From positions 1-9,350 of the forward strand of contig JAUXHZ010000022.1 of the NCBI GenBank assembly GCA_030621255.1: a stretch of 9,350 nucleotides of DNA, in the 5' to 3' direction. Made by a program: the position numbers and the translations under genes. Origin of the DNA: Candidatus Latescibacterota bacterium (GTDB lineage: Bacteria > Krumholzibacteriota > Krumholzibacteriia > Krumholzibacteriales > WJIX01). Of this stretch, positions 1-6,467 are shown piece after piece. The notes beneath the pieces were generated by a model, which was not told the DNA's origin, did not search any database, and saw only the letters and a list, made by a program, of their open reading frames with translations. Numbering within the stretch: the first letter of the stretch is position 1; every line of letters starts with the position of its first letter.

Positions 1-164
1 TCAATCTCTTTTTTTGCTCTGCTTCTAGGAAAGAGATTATAGGAACTGCCATTAATGGTAATCCCCAAATTACCACCGGTTGCGTTGTAAACTTCAACCT
101 CCCCTTCCTGGCTGCAACCCGTAAAGACCACGACTAATAAAAGTAGCATAATGCTTACTTTCAT
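1..164 (-). CDS. Small putative lipoprotein, N-terminal part (runs off left edge)
   Basis: The frame is open for 54 codons from an ATG at 164 to the window edge. The N-terminus is a clear type II signal peptide: Met-Lys, then a run of Leu and Val, then a lipobox ending FTGC, with Cys17 as the predicted lipidated residue. After the Cys comes SQEGEVEVYNATGG, which looks like the start of a small beta-rich domain. Cleavage by signal peptidase II and anchoring in a membrane, most likely the outer one, is inferred because Ser rather than Asp follows the Cys. An AGGAGG ribosome site lies 8 bases upstream. I do not recognise the mature domain, so no function is given. An insertion-sequence fragment ends about 14 bases upstream of the ribosome site and separates the gene from whatever promoter it once had. 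Confidence 0.8.
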   Translation of the reverse strand, partial: MKVSIMLLLLVVVFTGCSQEGEVEVYNATGGNLGITINGSSYNLFPRSRAKKEI

Positions 165-172
165 TTTTAAAA

Positions 173-178
173 CCTCCT
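173..178 (-). promoter_or_regulatory. Ribosome binding site of the lipoprotein gene
   Basis: A perfect AGGAGG on the minus strand, 8 bases before the ATG at 164. It is the main support for calling this edge frame a real gene and for the chosen start. Confidence 0.75.
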
Positions 179-191
179 AATAAAGCCTAAG

Positions 192-395
192 TGACCCTTA
201 TCCAAAAAATGGTCCAGCCAAAAGTATGGATTTCCGGCTTTCAAGGCTTGCAAAGTACTGTTCGATGAACTCGCTCGTGGATTTGTCCCCGAGTGAACTA
301 TGAGGCCTGAACTCATTGTACTTCACTCGCCGTTTCTCCAGCTTATCCCTTGCGTCCTCAAGTGACAAGAACTAATTCACGTTGAGGCACTCGGG
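192..395 (-). mobile_element. IS3-family insertion sequence remnant (right end only)
   Basis: A 3'-terminal scrap of an IS3-family element. On the plus strand its outer end reads TGACCCTTATCC from 192, which fits the TGA-plus-C-run type of IS3-family terminus. Inward it carries only the last ~60 codons of the transposase. The opposite boundary is at 395/396, exactly where the stop codon of the neighbouring large gene begins. The left end, OrfA and the catalytic DDE region are absent, so it cannot move itself. The exact boundary at 192 is inferred from the terminal motif; I cannot see the partner inverted repeat or a target duplication. Confidence 0.6.
198..395 (-). pseudogene. Truncated IS3-family transposase (OrfB C-terminus)
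   Basis: Read on the minus strand toward a TAA at 198-200, the frame gives ECLNVN, a TAG stop, FLSLEDARDKLEKRR, then YNEFRPHSSLGD and a short tail ending LAGPFFG. The YNEFRPHSSLG block and the preceding LNxxWFLSLEDA block are hallmarks of the C-terminal integrase region (rve_3) of IS3-family transposases, closest in style to IS407/IS51-type members. The TAG at 372-374 sits where the family has Trp, so a single TGG to TAG change explains it. No D,D,E catalytic residues remain apart from the possible E-helix remnant, and there is no start codon. This is a dead fragment, not an expressed gene. Confidence 0.85.
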
Positions 396-3245
396 CTAAT
401 ATATAGAAAGGATAAAGTCGAAACGCGATTTATCATTGTCAATGCAGTATGAGTAGCGAAGGCCGGTTCTGATCCTGATATATTTATTGGTCAAAAGATA
501 GCTTTCGAGGGGCAGTTCCATTCCAACCGAACGGTATATCAGAGTTTTCTGATTATCCTCAGTGAGTCCGTAATCAAAGAAGAGATTGCCGTTTATCCTC
601 TTTAGATAGAAGACCTTCCATATTGACAAGTTCGTGTTTATGATAGGGAATGTATAGTTTGCGGCAAGTTTATAAAAGTTATCCAGAATTCTTTCATCAC
701 TCTCTATGTAGCCGCGCGGGAAGAAAAAACTATTATCCCAGGTATAGCTATTACTCTGTTTTTGTCTCTCAAATGTACCTTCAAGGTGGAAGCTGTCGTG
801 ATCGAAAAGGCCGGGCAGAAATAATCTTGATCTAAGATCTAATTGACTCCCTTTGTAGTCGCTGTTGCCCAGGGTGTGGCTTAAAGAAACAAGAAGGTTC
901 TGCGCGAATGAAGGATAGATGTCGTGAGGCGCCTTCTGTCTCGAGCGGGAAAAGGAAAAGTAGTGATAGAGCGATTCTGTGGAATAATCATAGTCTTTTG
1001 AATAGCCGTATAGTGAGCGGTCTGAGATTTCTCTATGCTTTGCGAATGTGCCGAAATTCAGATAAGTGGAGTGAATGCCCCGCGACAGGTTCAGTGGAAA
1101 AGTAACACCAACCCTTCCTTCCAGTTCCTTCCATCTTCTGGAAGGAAGCGGGTTTTCTTGAGGCTCTGCTCTTTTTCCATATCCGCCTCCGATGCTTATC
1201 ACCGGGAAATGCCCGGAATAATTCATATCGAGGCTGATTGAACCAGCGCTTTCTCTGTAGTTATATCTGTAGCCGAGTAGAGTCTGCGTAGTGAGCAGCG
1301 GGTCGCCGGATATCAACTGAAGGAATATATCTTCATCGGTTGTGTCGATTGAAGGGAGTATGCTGTGAAAGTTGATTGAGTGAAGGAGCGGGTTGTAGCC
1401 TTTGACATTGTACTTCCGTTTCTCCGCATCTTTGCTTTTACACAAACCGCCGGGTTTGCCGGGGCCGTCGATCGGTTTAAAATAGTTGAATTTCCGTACC
1501 TTCACTTCATCAAGAATTTTCCAGGCCTCGGGGGCCAGAGGGGCGCTTACGATTTCGCAGCCCTTCGGAGTGTAGTTGCTGAAGTAGAGTTTGCGCGCAT
1601 CGCGCGAAACTTCGGGAAAGAATGCTCCGTATCGTTTTGAAGTAACTTGGAATCTCCTTCCGGACTCCAGATCAACGGCATAGATATTGTTTATCCCCGA
1701 GTAGTCCGATTCATAGAGCAGATAGTTTCTAAAAAAGGAGGGGGATCTAATATCTTCTTCGTTAGACGGCGGGATTACGGTTTTGATTGTTTGACTATTA
1801 AGATCGATCATTTTAAGTGAAATGCCGTTATCGGTAAGGGTTGTGTAAGCGATTGCCTTTCCCTCAGGAGACCAGGCGGGATCGAAAACAAATTCTTTCT
1901 CAGGCATCCGGTAAGATCTTTTTGTTACCCCGTTTTGGGCATCGATTATTTTCAGGAAACAGGCTCTTTCGGGTGTAAATTCAACGCCGGCTATCCGATT
2001 GCCATCTGCCGATATCGCACAGCTTGTGAATTTGCCCTTTTGTGTGATCTGTTTGGTCTCTCCGGCGGCTATATCAATAATAACTATGTCGGAGTAGTTT
2101 TTGTATCCCCATCTGATATCGGGGGTTATGGTCAACCATACCAGTTTTCCGCCTCCCGCGGATACCGATCTTTCATTGTCTAATATCGGCCGGTAGGACG
2201 AATTGGAGGGCAGCTCTTTTATGAATTCCTCTTTACCGGAGGGGGTGATATTTACTATGGAACAGCTATTATCCGGATCGGATTTGACCGCGAGAAGACC
2301 ATTTTCCCCCTTCTGCGGACAGAGATAGTAGCTCCATCGGTCCCGGGATGGGGGGCTTACTCTTTCAGCGGGCGTAAGTTTAAGCCCCGTCTGCTGCTTT
2401 TCCCACAATGCGCCCGCTTCATCCATTGTATCGTTATAAAGCTGCCTGATAGATTTACCTGTTATATTAGTCAGTGCTTTATCGAATGTTGGATATATAA
2501 TATATTTACCCGTTTCCCCGAGAACCTTGTCCCATACTCCGGCGCCGTATTCTCTGTAGGCGCGGGTTACAAGCAGATATCCGAGTTTGTAATGGTCGGC
2601 GAAAATATACGGGTCGTTATATGAGCCGAGACAAGCCCTATCATAGGAAAAGCGCTCGCCCGAAAGTTCCTGAGTACGAAGCCAGAGGTCAAAGAAAGAG
2701 ATTCGCCCCCGCCCGCCCTTCGTAAAAATGGTCTCGGAAAAAACCGCGTCCCCTTCACTGAACCAGACCGGTACATATAAAAAATTAAAGGTTGCCGTTC
2801 CGGCATCTCCGAGGCAGAGCGACCATAGCCTTTTGCCGAACCCTGTGTTCAGTTTTCTGTTCTGTACGACGTGTCTTCCTTCGTGAGCGGCGAGGGTTTT
2901 GTACCATTCCGTGCCTGAAAAGGCCGAAGGCGTGCTGTACCAATGCGACATCAGGGGGACATAGCTAACAAATCCGTTTGAGACTGTCGACTGGTTAACA
3001 AGTACGACAGGTACCGAGTTGTACTCTGATTTCATTGTAGTTTCCTGGCAGCCGGCAAAATGCTCCAGTAAATTTGCGACACGCTGAGCTTCCGCCTCAA
3101 GTTCCGCGGGAAAGATTATCTGAAAGTGTCCGGTCTTTATCTCTTTCCATTTGATGTCAGGGGAGGATTGCCCGGCGGTTCTGCCGGGATAACTCAAAAG
3201 AGACAGCAGGACAATTATTGAAATAACAGCTGTTTTTATTCGCAT
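396..3245 (-). CDS. Exported zinc metallopeptidase / PD40 beta-propeller / D15-like outer-membrane barrel fusion protein
   Basis: Predicted 949-residue protein from the ATG at 3245. I prefer this start to an in-frame TTG at 3275 because it has an AGGG site 8 bases upstream and begins the signal peptide directly (MRIKTAVIS, hydrophobic core, then RTAGQ). Residues ~30-290 look like a peptidase-MA/gluzincin domain: HEGRH at 121-125 is an HExxH zinc motif, and WFSEGDA (Glu164) is the expected third-ligand motif. Residues ~300-580 contain PD40/TolB-like repeats, for example DPAWSPEGKAIAYT at 455-468 and IYAVDLESGRRFQVT. Residues ~640-949 are a beta-barrel with an FPRGY motif (Arg844-Gly-Tyr), resembling the L6 (V/I)RG(F/Y) motif of Omp85/D15 proteins, and end in DFILSIY with a terminal aromatic. 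The domain order suggests an outer-membrane-anchored protease with a periplasmic or surface sensor/binding propeller. The substrate is unknown and peptidase activity is inferred from motifs only. It is transcribed divergently from the PH-domain gene. Confidence 0.85.
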   Translation of the reverse strand: MRIKTAVISIIVLLSLLSYPGRTAGQSSPDIKWKEIKTGHFQIIFPAELEAEAQRVANLLEHFAGCQETTMKSEYNSVPVVLVNQSTVSNGFVSYVPLMSHWYSTPSAFSGTEWYKTLAAHEGRHVVQNRKLNTGFGKRLWSLCLGDAGTATFNFLYVPVWFSEGDAVFSETIFTKGGRGRISFFDLWLRTQELSGERFSYDRACLGSYNDPYIFADHYKLGYLLVTRAYREYGAGVWDKVLGETGKYIIYPTFDKALTNITGKSIRQLYNDTMDEAGALWEKQQTGLKLTPAERVSPPSRDRWSYYLCPQKGENGLLAVKSDPDNSCSIVNITPSGKEEFIKELPSNSSYRPILDNERSVSAGGGKLVWLTITPDIRWGYKNYSDIVIIDIAAGETKQITQKGKFTSCAISADGNRIAGVEFTPERACFLKIIDAQNGVTKRSYRMPEKEFVFDPAWSPEGKAIAYTTLTDNGISLKMIDLNSQTIKTVIPPSNEEDIRSPSFFRNYLLYESDYSGINNIYAVDLESGRRFQVTSKRYGAFFPEVSRDARKLYFSNYTPKGCEIVSAPLAPEAWKILDEVKVRKFNYFKPIDGPGKPGGLCKSKDAEKRKYNVKGYNPLLHSINFHSILPSIDTTDEDIFLQLISGDPLLTTQTLLGYRYNYRESAGSISLDMNYSGHFPVISIGGGYGKRAEPQENPLPSRRWKELEGRVGVTFPLNLSRGIHSTYLNFGTFAKHREISDRSLYGYSKDYDYSTESLYHYFSFSRSRQKAPHDIYPSFAQNLLVSLSHTLGNSDYKGSQLDLRSRLFLPGLFDHDSFHLEGTFERQKQSNSYTWDNSFFFPRGYIESDERILDNFYKLAANYTFPIINTNLSIWKVFYLKRINGNLFFDYGLTEDNQKTLIYRSVGMELPLESYLLTNKYIRIRTGLRYSYCIDNDKSRFDFILSIY

Positions 3246-3293
3246 AGTCAGTGCCCTAAAAATGTTTTTGTCCAAAATACAATATTTCTAAAG

Positions 3294-3322
3294 ATAATAG
3301 GTAAATTATTGAATAAATCCAA
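3294..3322 (-). promoter_or_regulatory. Candidate sigma70-type promoter for the peptidase/barrel gene
   Basis: On the minus strand TTGGAT (-35) and TATTAT (-10, five of six consensus) are separated by exactly 17 bases in an AT-rich gap. It would give a leader of about 40 bases before the ATG at 3245. The -35 box matches consensus weakly (three of six), so this is a guess from pattern alone. Confidence 0.35.
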
Positions 3323-3331
3323 TCTGATTAT

Positions 3332-3360
3332 TTGAAAAAATATTGGTTTACAGTTACATA
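3332..3360 (+). promoter_or_regulatory. Candidate sigma70-type promoter for the PH-domain gene
   Basis: TTGAAA, 17 bases, TACATA on the plus strand, about 65 bases before the ATG at 3426. Spacing is ideal and each box matches four of six consensus bases. It lies back to back with the opposing candidate promoter at 3294-3322, so the two genes would share one divergent control region. Confidence 0.4.
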
Positions 3361-3390
3361 TTGCCGGTGACATAATTCAGCACTGATCTA

Positions 3391-3419
3391 AGAAGGGGGC
3401 TTCTAAACAGAAAAGGGGG
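3391..3419 (+). promoter_or_regulatory. Tandem G5 ribosome-site-like elements, the first in a small hairpin
   Basis: Two GGGGG runs lie 20 bases apart (3395-3399 and 3415-3419). The second is 6 bases before the ATG at 3426 and is the likely ribosome site. Most of the first falls in the loop of a possible hairpin, AGAAG (3391-3395), GGGG, CTTCT (3400-3404). Whether the upstream copy acts as a ribosome standby site or is chance is not known. Confidence 0.35.
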
Positions 3420-3425
3420 TTTGTT

Positions 3426-4028
3426 ATGGAAAAAAGAGTAAAGCCGGATAAAAAATATTTTACCAAGTGTCTCTGGATCCTGATGACCATTTCAGCTCTG
3501 GTCATTATAGCAGTAGCGGTTACCCACTTGATTATCAATCTGGCGGATGGCAATCCGCAGGCGGTAAATATTATCTGGCCGGTGGGCTTTGGAATAGTAT
3601 TGCTAATGTGGATTATCCCTTATCCAATTGTAAGGCTCTGGGTCAGGAACCTTGAGTACATAATCCGCGAAGACCGCATAACGATAAATAAGGGGATACT
3701 TACAAAAACAAAGCAGAATATTCCTCTTCGTTCAGTGACCGATTTCGCGTTAAGCAGGACAATTTACGATCGTGTTCTAGGCATCGGTTCAATAAGAATC
3801 CAAACAGCGGGGCAGTCTCAAACAGCCTCAGGATATGAGGGATGTCTGTCGGGACTTCTCGATTATGAATCGCTGCATAATGAATTAAGGGAAAAATTGA
3901 GTGTATTACACCCCGGCTCCGGGCCTTTAACAACTGAGGATTCTACACGGGAACCGGGTGACAATCTTCTCGGGCAGATACTGGATGAACTTAAGAAAAT
4001 CAGGCAAAATACTGAAAAGCAGCAGTAA
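3426..4028 (+). CDS. Two-helix membrane protein with bacterial PH domain (bPH2/YdbS-like)
   Basis: Predicted 200-residue inner-membrane protein. A short charged N-terminus is followed by two membrane helices (about residues 15-39 and 48-68). A bacterial PH domain of the YdbS/YdbT type (PF03703 style) follows at ~76-155. The diagnostic stretch is IREDRITINKGILTKTKQNIPL, then SVTDFALSRTIYDRVLGIGSIRIQTAG: the family pattern of a beta-strand pair, an 'IPL..V' turn and 'R...D...GIGSI.I.TAG'. Residues ~156-178 are a flexible Pro/Gly/Thr-rich linker, and ~180-195 (LLGQILDELKKIRQN) is a short amphipathic helix that could form a coiled coil. The bPH2 family is widespread but its molecular role is largely unknown; membrane-associated protein assembly or stress functions have been proposed. 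It stands alone, divergent from the barrel protein and convergent with the symporter. The start is fixed by a GGGGG ribosome site. Confidence 0.85.
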   Translation: MEKRVKPDKKYFTKCLWILMTISALVIIAVAVTHLIINLADGNPQAVNIIWPVGFGIVLLMWIIPYPIVRLWVRNLEYIIREDRITINKGILTKTKQNIPLRSVTDFALSRTIYDRVLGIGSIRIQTAGQSQTASGYEGCLSGLLDYESLHNELREKLSVLHPGSGPLTTEDSTREPGDNLLGQILDELKKIRQNTEKQQ

Positions 4029-4086
4029 ATAGCCGCTTACGAACGTTCAACACTTGACCCGGTCGGGAACGCGGAGCTTCCCCGGC
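4029..4086. other. Convergent intergenic gap, no strong terminator
   Basis: Only 58 bases separate the stop codons of two convergent genes. A short GGGAA/TTCCC stem with an 8-base loop (about 4067-4084) and a small GACC/GGTC palindrome can be drawn, but neither has a T-tract in either direction. I cannot support a classical intrinsic terminator here. Confidence 0.4.
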
Positions 4087-5529
4087 CTACTCCTGCCCCC
4101 ATATTTCCTCAATGAGCCCGGCCGGCGGCGTCCATCTCTTTATCAGGCTCACAGCGGAGATAACCACAAGGCTTACCGCGGAACCCGCGATGAATCCATG
4201 AATTCCGAATGGTTTGCCTATCCATGTCCATATAATCGCGGTCAGGGCTCCGGCGATCATTGAAGAAAGCGCTCCCGCGCGGCTTGCGCCCTTCCAGTAG
4301 AGTCCGAAGAGGAGGGGCCAGAGATTCGTAGAAGCGATAACAGCCCACGCGAAACCGGTAAGTACGAGTATCAGCGCTGGAGGTTTCAGCGCGATAAGAA
4401 GGGCGATTACTCCCACGGCGGCGCTGACAATCCTGTTCGCGGATATCTCCTGTTTTCCTGATAGTTCCTTGTGAAGGCCGTTCTTGTATATATCCCTTAC
4501 GAGGGAGCTTGATACAATAATGAGAACTCCGGCGAAGGTTGACATACCCGCCGCTACAACACCGGCGAGAAGAATCGCGGCTCCCCAGGGAGAAAGTACC
4601 ATCTTGGAGAGAGAGGGTATCGCGAGATCGGGGTTTTTAAGATTAGGAATCAGTATCCGCGCGAAGGCGCCGTTTAGATAGGGAATTACGGCAACAGCGG
4701 CGCCGACTGTGACTATCACTGTCCCTAACCTGAATGTCTTGGTATCCTTGATCGAGTAGAAGCGGATAAGAAGCTGCGGCATTCCCCAGACACCGAGGCT
4801 TACGACGAGGCAGAAACTCAGCAGCCCCGCCCAGCCCCATACCCCCGGAGTGTTGACATATTCAGGGCCGATTTCCGCCAGTTTCTGCATCCCTATACTA
4901 AATCCCCCTACAGCGTTGAGGGTTCTGAATGTAAGAAGAAGCAGACTGAATATCATAATCCATGCCTGTATGAACCCTGTCCAGACGACAGCTTTGTAGC
5001 CGCCGAGAACAACATAGAAGATTATTATAAGGCCTGATATGAGAACGCCTCCCCAATAGGGCATATTCATCAGGACCTCGAAAGAATTTGCCATCCCCTT
5101 AACCACACTGACATTGTAGATGATAAGAAAGAGAAAGATTATAAGGGCTGAGAATATTCCCGCCGCCGGGCTGTTATACCTCTTGGCGAAGAATCCCGAG
5201 ATGGTATTGACTCCCATCCTCTCCGTGAAGAGGCGCACTTTTCTTCCAAGTACGATCCAGCAGAGTGTACAGCCCACTAACACGTTGATCGCGCCGATCC
5301 ATATTGTACCCATACCGAATTTATATCCGAATGCTCCTCCTCCGATAATTAGTACGGAACTAAAGTATACCGCGATAAAAGAAAGAGCTGTCACCCATGG
5401 GCCTATCTCTCGTCCGCCGATTATGAAATCTTCGGCTGTCGATGTGCGCCTGGCGCTTGCTATACCGATTCCAACAAGAATGCCGAGGTAAAGAATCAGG
5501 ACAATAATACATGTTGTTAAAAGACTCAC
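4087..5529 (-). CDS. Sodium:solute symporter (SSS family, PutP/PanF-like)
   Basis: Predicted 480-residue polytopic inner-membrane carrier, the normal length for the SSS (SLC5) family, with about 13 membrane helices. Family marks are DFIIGGREIGPWVTALSF in the first-helix region (residues ~34-51), GGYKAVVWTGFIQ (~177-188), GVWGMPQLLIRFYSIKD (~246-262) and AGMSTFAGVLIIVSSSLVRD (~327-346). Ser330-Thr331 align with PutP Ser340/Thr341, which help bind sodium at the Na2 site. At the position of PutP Asp55 this protein has Tyr55, so it is probably not a proline carrier. The start is a GTG with AAGGAG five bases upstream; no better ATG exists. It is the last gene after acdA-acdB and a 39-residue membrane protein. 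The context suggests a monocarboxylate or another CoA-activatable acid as substrate, but sequence alone does not fix this. Confidence 0.9.
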   Translation of the reverse strand: MSLLTTCIIVLILYLGILVGIGIASARRTSTAEDFIIGGREIGPWVTALSFIAVYFSSVLIIGGGAFGYKFGMGTIWIGAINVLVGCTLCWIVLGRKVRLFTERMGVNTISGFFAKRYNSPAAGIFSALIIFLFLIIYNVSVVKGMANSFEVLMNMPYWGGVLISGLIIIFYVVLGGYKAVVWTGFIQAWIMIFSLLLLTFRTLNAVGGFSIGMQKLAEIGPEYVNTPGVWGWAGLLSFCLVVSLGVWGMPQLLIRFYSIKDTKTFRLGTVIVTVGAAVAVIPYLNGAFARILIPNLKNPDLAIPSLSKMVLSPWGAAILLAGVVAAGMSTFAGVLIIVSSSLVRDIYKNGLHKELSGKQEISANRIVSAAVGVIALLIALKPPALILVLTGFAWAVIASTNLWPLLFGLYWKGASRAGALSSMIAGALTAIIWTWIGKPFGIHGFIAGSAVSLVVISAVSLIKRWTPPAGLIEEIWGQE

Positions 5530-5534
5530 GATTT

Positions 5535-5540
5535 CTCCTT
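5535..5540 (-). promoter_or_regulatory. Ribosome binding site fixing the GTG start of the symporter
   Basis: AAGGAG on the minus strand, five bases before the GTG at 5529 and within the 21-base gap after the small membrane gene. It decides for the GTG start. Confidence 0.65.
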
Positions 5541-5550
5541 CCTTTCAGTA

Positions 5551-5670
5551 TTACTCCTTGTCAGAGTTTTGTTTAATATCATTAAGTGCCCACCAGATCG
5601 ACGCGAGGATACTTCCCGCTACTACGATAAAGGCTGAGAATGTCAGCCACGGCATGTTGAATGGTCCCAT
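5551..5670 (-). CDS. 39-residue single-helix membrane protein, likely symporter small accessory subunit
   Basis: A short frame from ATG at 5670 to TAA at 5551, with a GGAAGG ribosome site six bases upstream. The protein begins MGPFNMPWLT, then has one membrane segment of about 20 residues (roughly 8-28, FSAFIVVAGSILASIWWAL) and a short polar, charged tail (NDIKQNSDKE). The stop is 21 bases before the symporter start on the same strand. Tiny one-helix proteins encoded just upstream of an SSS carrier are a recognised class ('symporter small accessory protein'), analogous to the small subunits of NSS carriers. I assign it there from size, topology and position, not from a strong motif. The cytoplasmic side is likely the acidic/basic C-terminus. 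It is easily missed by gene callers. Confidence 0.75.
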   Translation of the reverse strand: MGPFNMPWLTFSAFIVVAGSILASIWWALNDIKQNSDKE

Positions 5671-5690
5671 TTGTTACCTTCCTTTTCGCG

Positions 5691-5735
5691 AAACCGGAAT
5701 TTGAAAGCTAATTCCCGCAGGCTTGAAATCGGTTT
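5691..5735 (-). repeat. Imperfect inverted repeat between acdB and the transporter genes
   Basis: AAACCG at 5691-5696 pairs with CGGTTT at 5730-5735. The arms continue inward imperfectly (ATTT with AAAT, then AGC with GCT), leaving a loop of about 12 bases. A competing inner hairpin, GGAATT (5696-5701) with AATTCC (5710-5715), can also form. On the transcribed minus strand no T-run follows, so it is not an ordinary terminator. It could be an mRNA processing or stabilising stem that sets different levels for the enzyme and transporter halves. Confidence 0.35.
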
Positions 5736-5786
5736 TTGTCCCCGTACCCCTTTTTTGTGATTTGAACTTTAGTTGGTTAATTTTTT

Positions 5787-6467
5787 TTATTGGTGTTTAA
5801 GTATAATCCTGGCATCCGCGATGATACATCTTGATCCGGTGCACATGACTGGATTCAGGTCTATAGATTCAATTTTATTTTCCAGTTCTACGGTCAGTTC
5901 GGAAAATTTAATAAACATTCGGGACAATATTTCTATATTTACGGGTACGCTTCCTCGGAAACCTTCGATTATCTTTTTTGCTTTAAGTTCATCTATCATT
6001 GATTTGACATCTTTTTTTTCAACAGGAGCCATTCTTACGGCGGTGTCATTGTAGATTTCCACTCCAATGCCGCCTATCCCCAGCAGAACCACAGGGCCGA
6101 ACTGTTTGTCAATCTTCGCGCCGACAATAAGTTCCGTTCCTTCAACCTGCTCCTCGACAAAGAGGCCGGTAAATCCGTCCATTTTGCTGAAGCGGTTAAA
6201 GATCTCTTTCAGCCTGTCATCGTCCCTGATACCAATTTCCACGCCGCCCACATCGGATTTATGAAGTATCTCGGGGGACACAACCTTTGCGACAACCGGA
6301 TATCCGGTTTTGCCGGCAAAAGAGACCGCGTCATCAGCGCCGGCGGCAAGGGTATACTCGGGCACATCAAGCCCGGCTATTCTGAATATTTTTTTGGCGT
6401 CCGGCTCCAATACCCAACCGGTTTTCCGGGAATTTTTTATAATCCCCAGGATTTCTTTGTTTAACAT
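5787..6467 (-). CDS. acdB: Acyl-CoA synthetase (ADP-forming), beta subunit
   Basis: Predicted 226-residue ATP-grasp protein, close to the ~230 residues of stand-alone archaeal ACD beta subunits. With AcdA it catalyses acyl-CoA + ADP + Pi to acid + ATP + CoA, reversibly, in the cytoplasm. Visible motifs are GYPVVAKVVSPEILHKSDVG (residues ~55-74), with His69 matching the second phospho-relay His (His71 in the Pyrococcus beta subunit); GLFVEEQVEGTELIVG; VLLGIGGIGVE; and SIDLNPV, with Asp203 at the place of the conserved acidic residue paired with that His. The ATG overlaps the 3' end of acdA by seven bases, which points to translational coupling. An AAAAGG site lies 8 bases upstream. The substrate may be acetyl-, branched-chain or aryl-CoA; sequence alone does not decide. 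Subunit identity is secure. Confidence 0.93.
   Translation of the reverse strand: MLNKEILGIIKNSRKTGWVLEPDAKKIFRIAGLDVPEYTLAAGADDAVSFAGKTGYPVVAKVVSPEILHKSDVGGVEIGIRDDDRLKEIFNRFSKMDGFTGLFVEEQVEGTELIVGAKIDKQFGPVVLLGIGGIGVEIYNDTAVRMAPVEKKDVKSMIDELKAKKIIEGFRGSVPVNIEILSRMFIKFSELTVELENKIESIDLNPVMCTGSRCIIADARIILKHQ

Noticed and set aside
174..206. Hybrid promoter at the IS end (TTGGAT, 17 bases, TATTAG, minus strand) driving the lipoprotein gene
   Set aside because: Its -10 box overlaps the ribosome site and transcription would begin about at the start codon, leaving no usable leader.
3246..3275. TTG at 3275 as the start of the large fusion protein
   Set aside because: No ribosome site precedes it and it would put ten extra residues before a good signal peptide; the ATG at 3245 has AGGG at suitable spacing.
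4029..4086. Bidirectional intrinsic terminator between the PH-domain and symporter genes
   Set aside because: Only short stems (GGGAA/TTCCC, GACC/GGTC) and no T-run on either strand.
5120..5491. 123-codon open frame on the plus strand
   Set aside because: Antisense to the membrane helices of the symporter; composition is an artefact of the hydrophobic coding on the other strand.
5773..6464. Three plus-strand open frames
   Set aside because: All are antisense to acdB, which is unambiguous.
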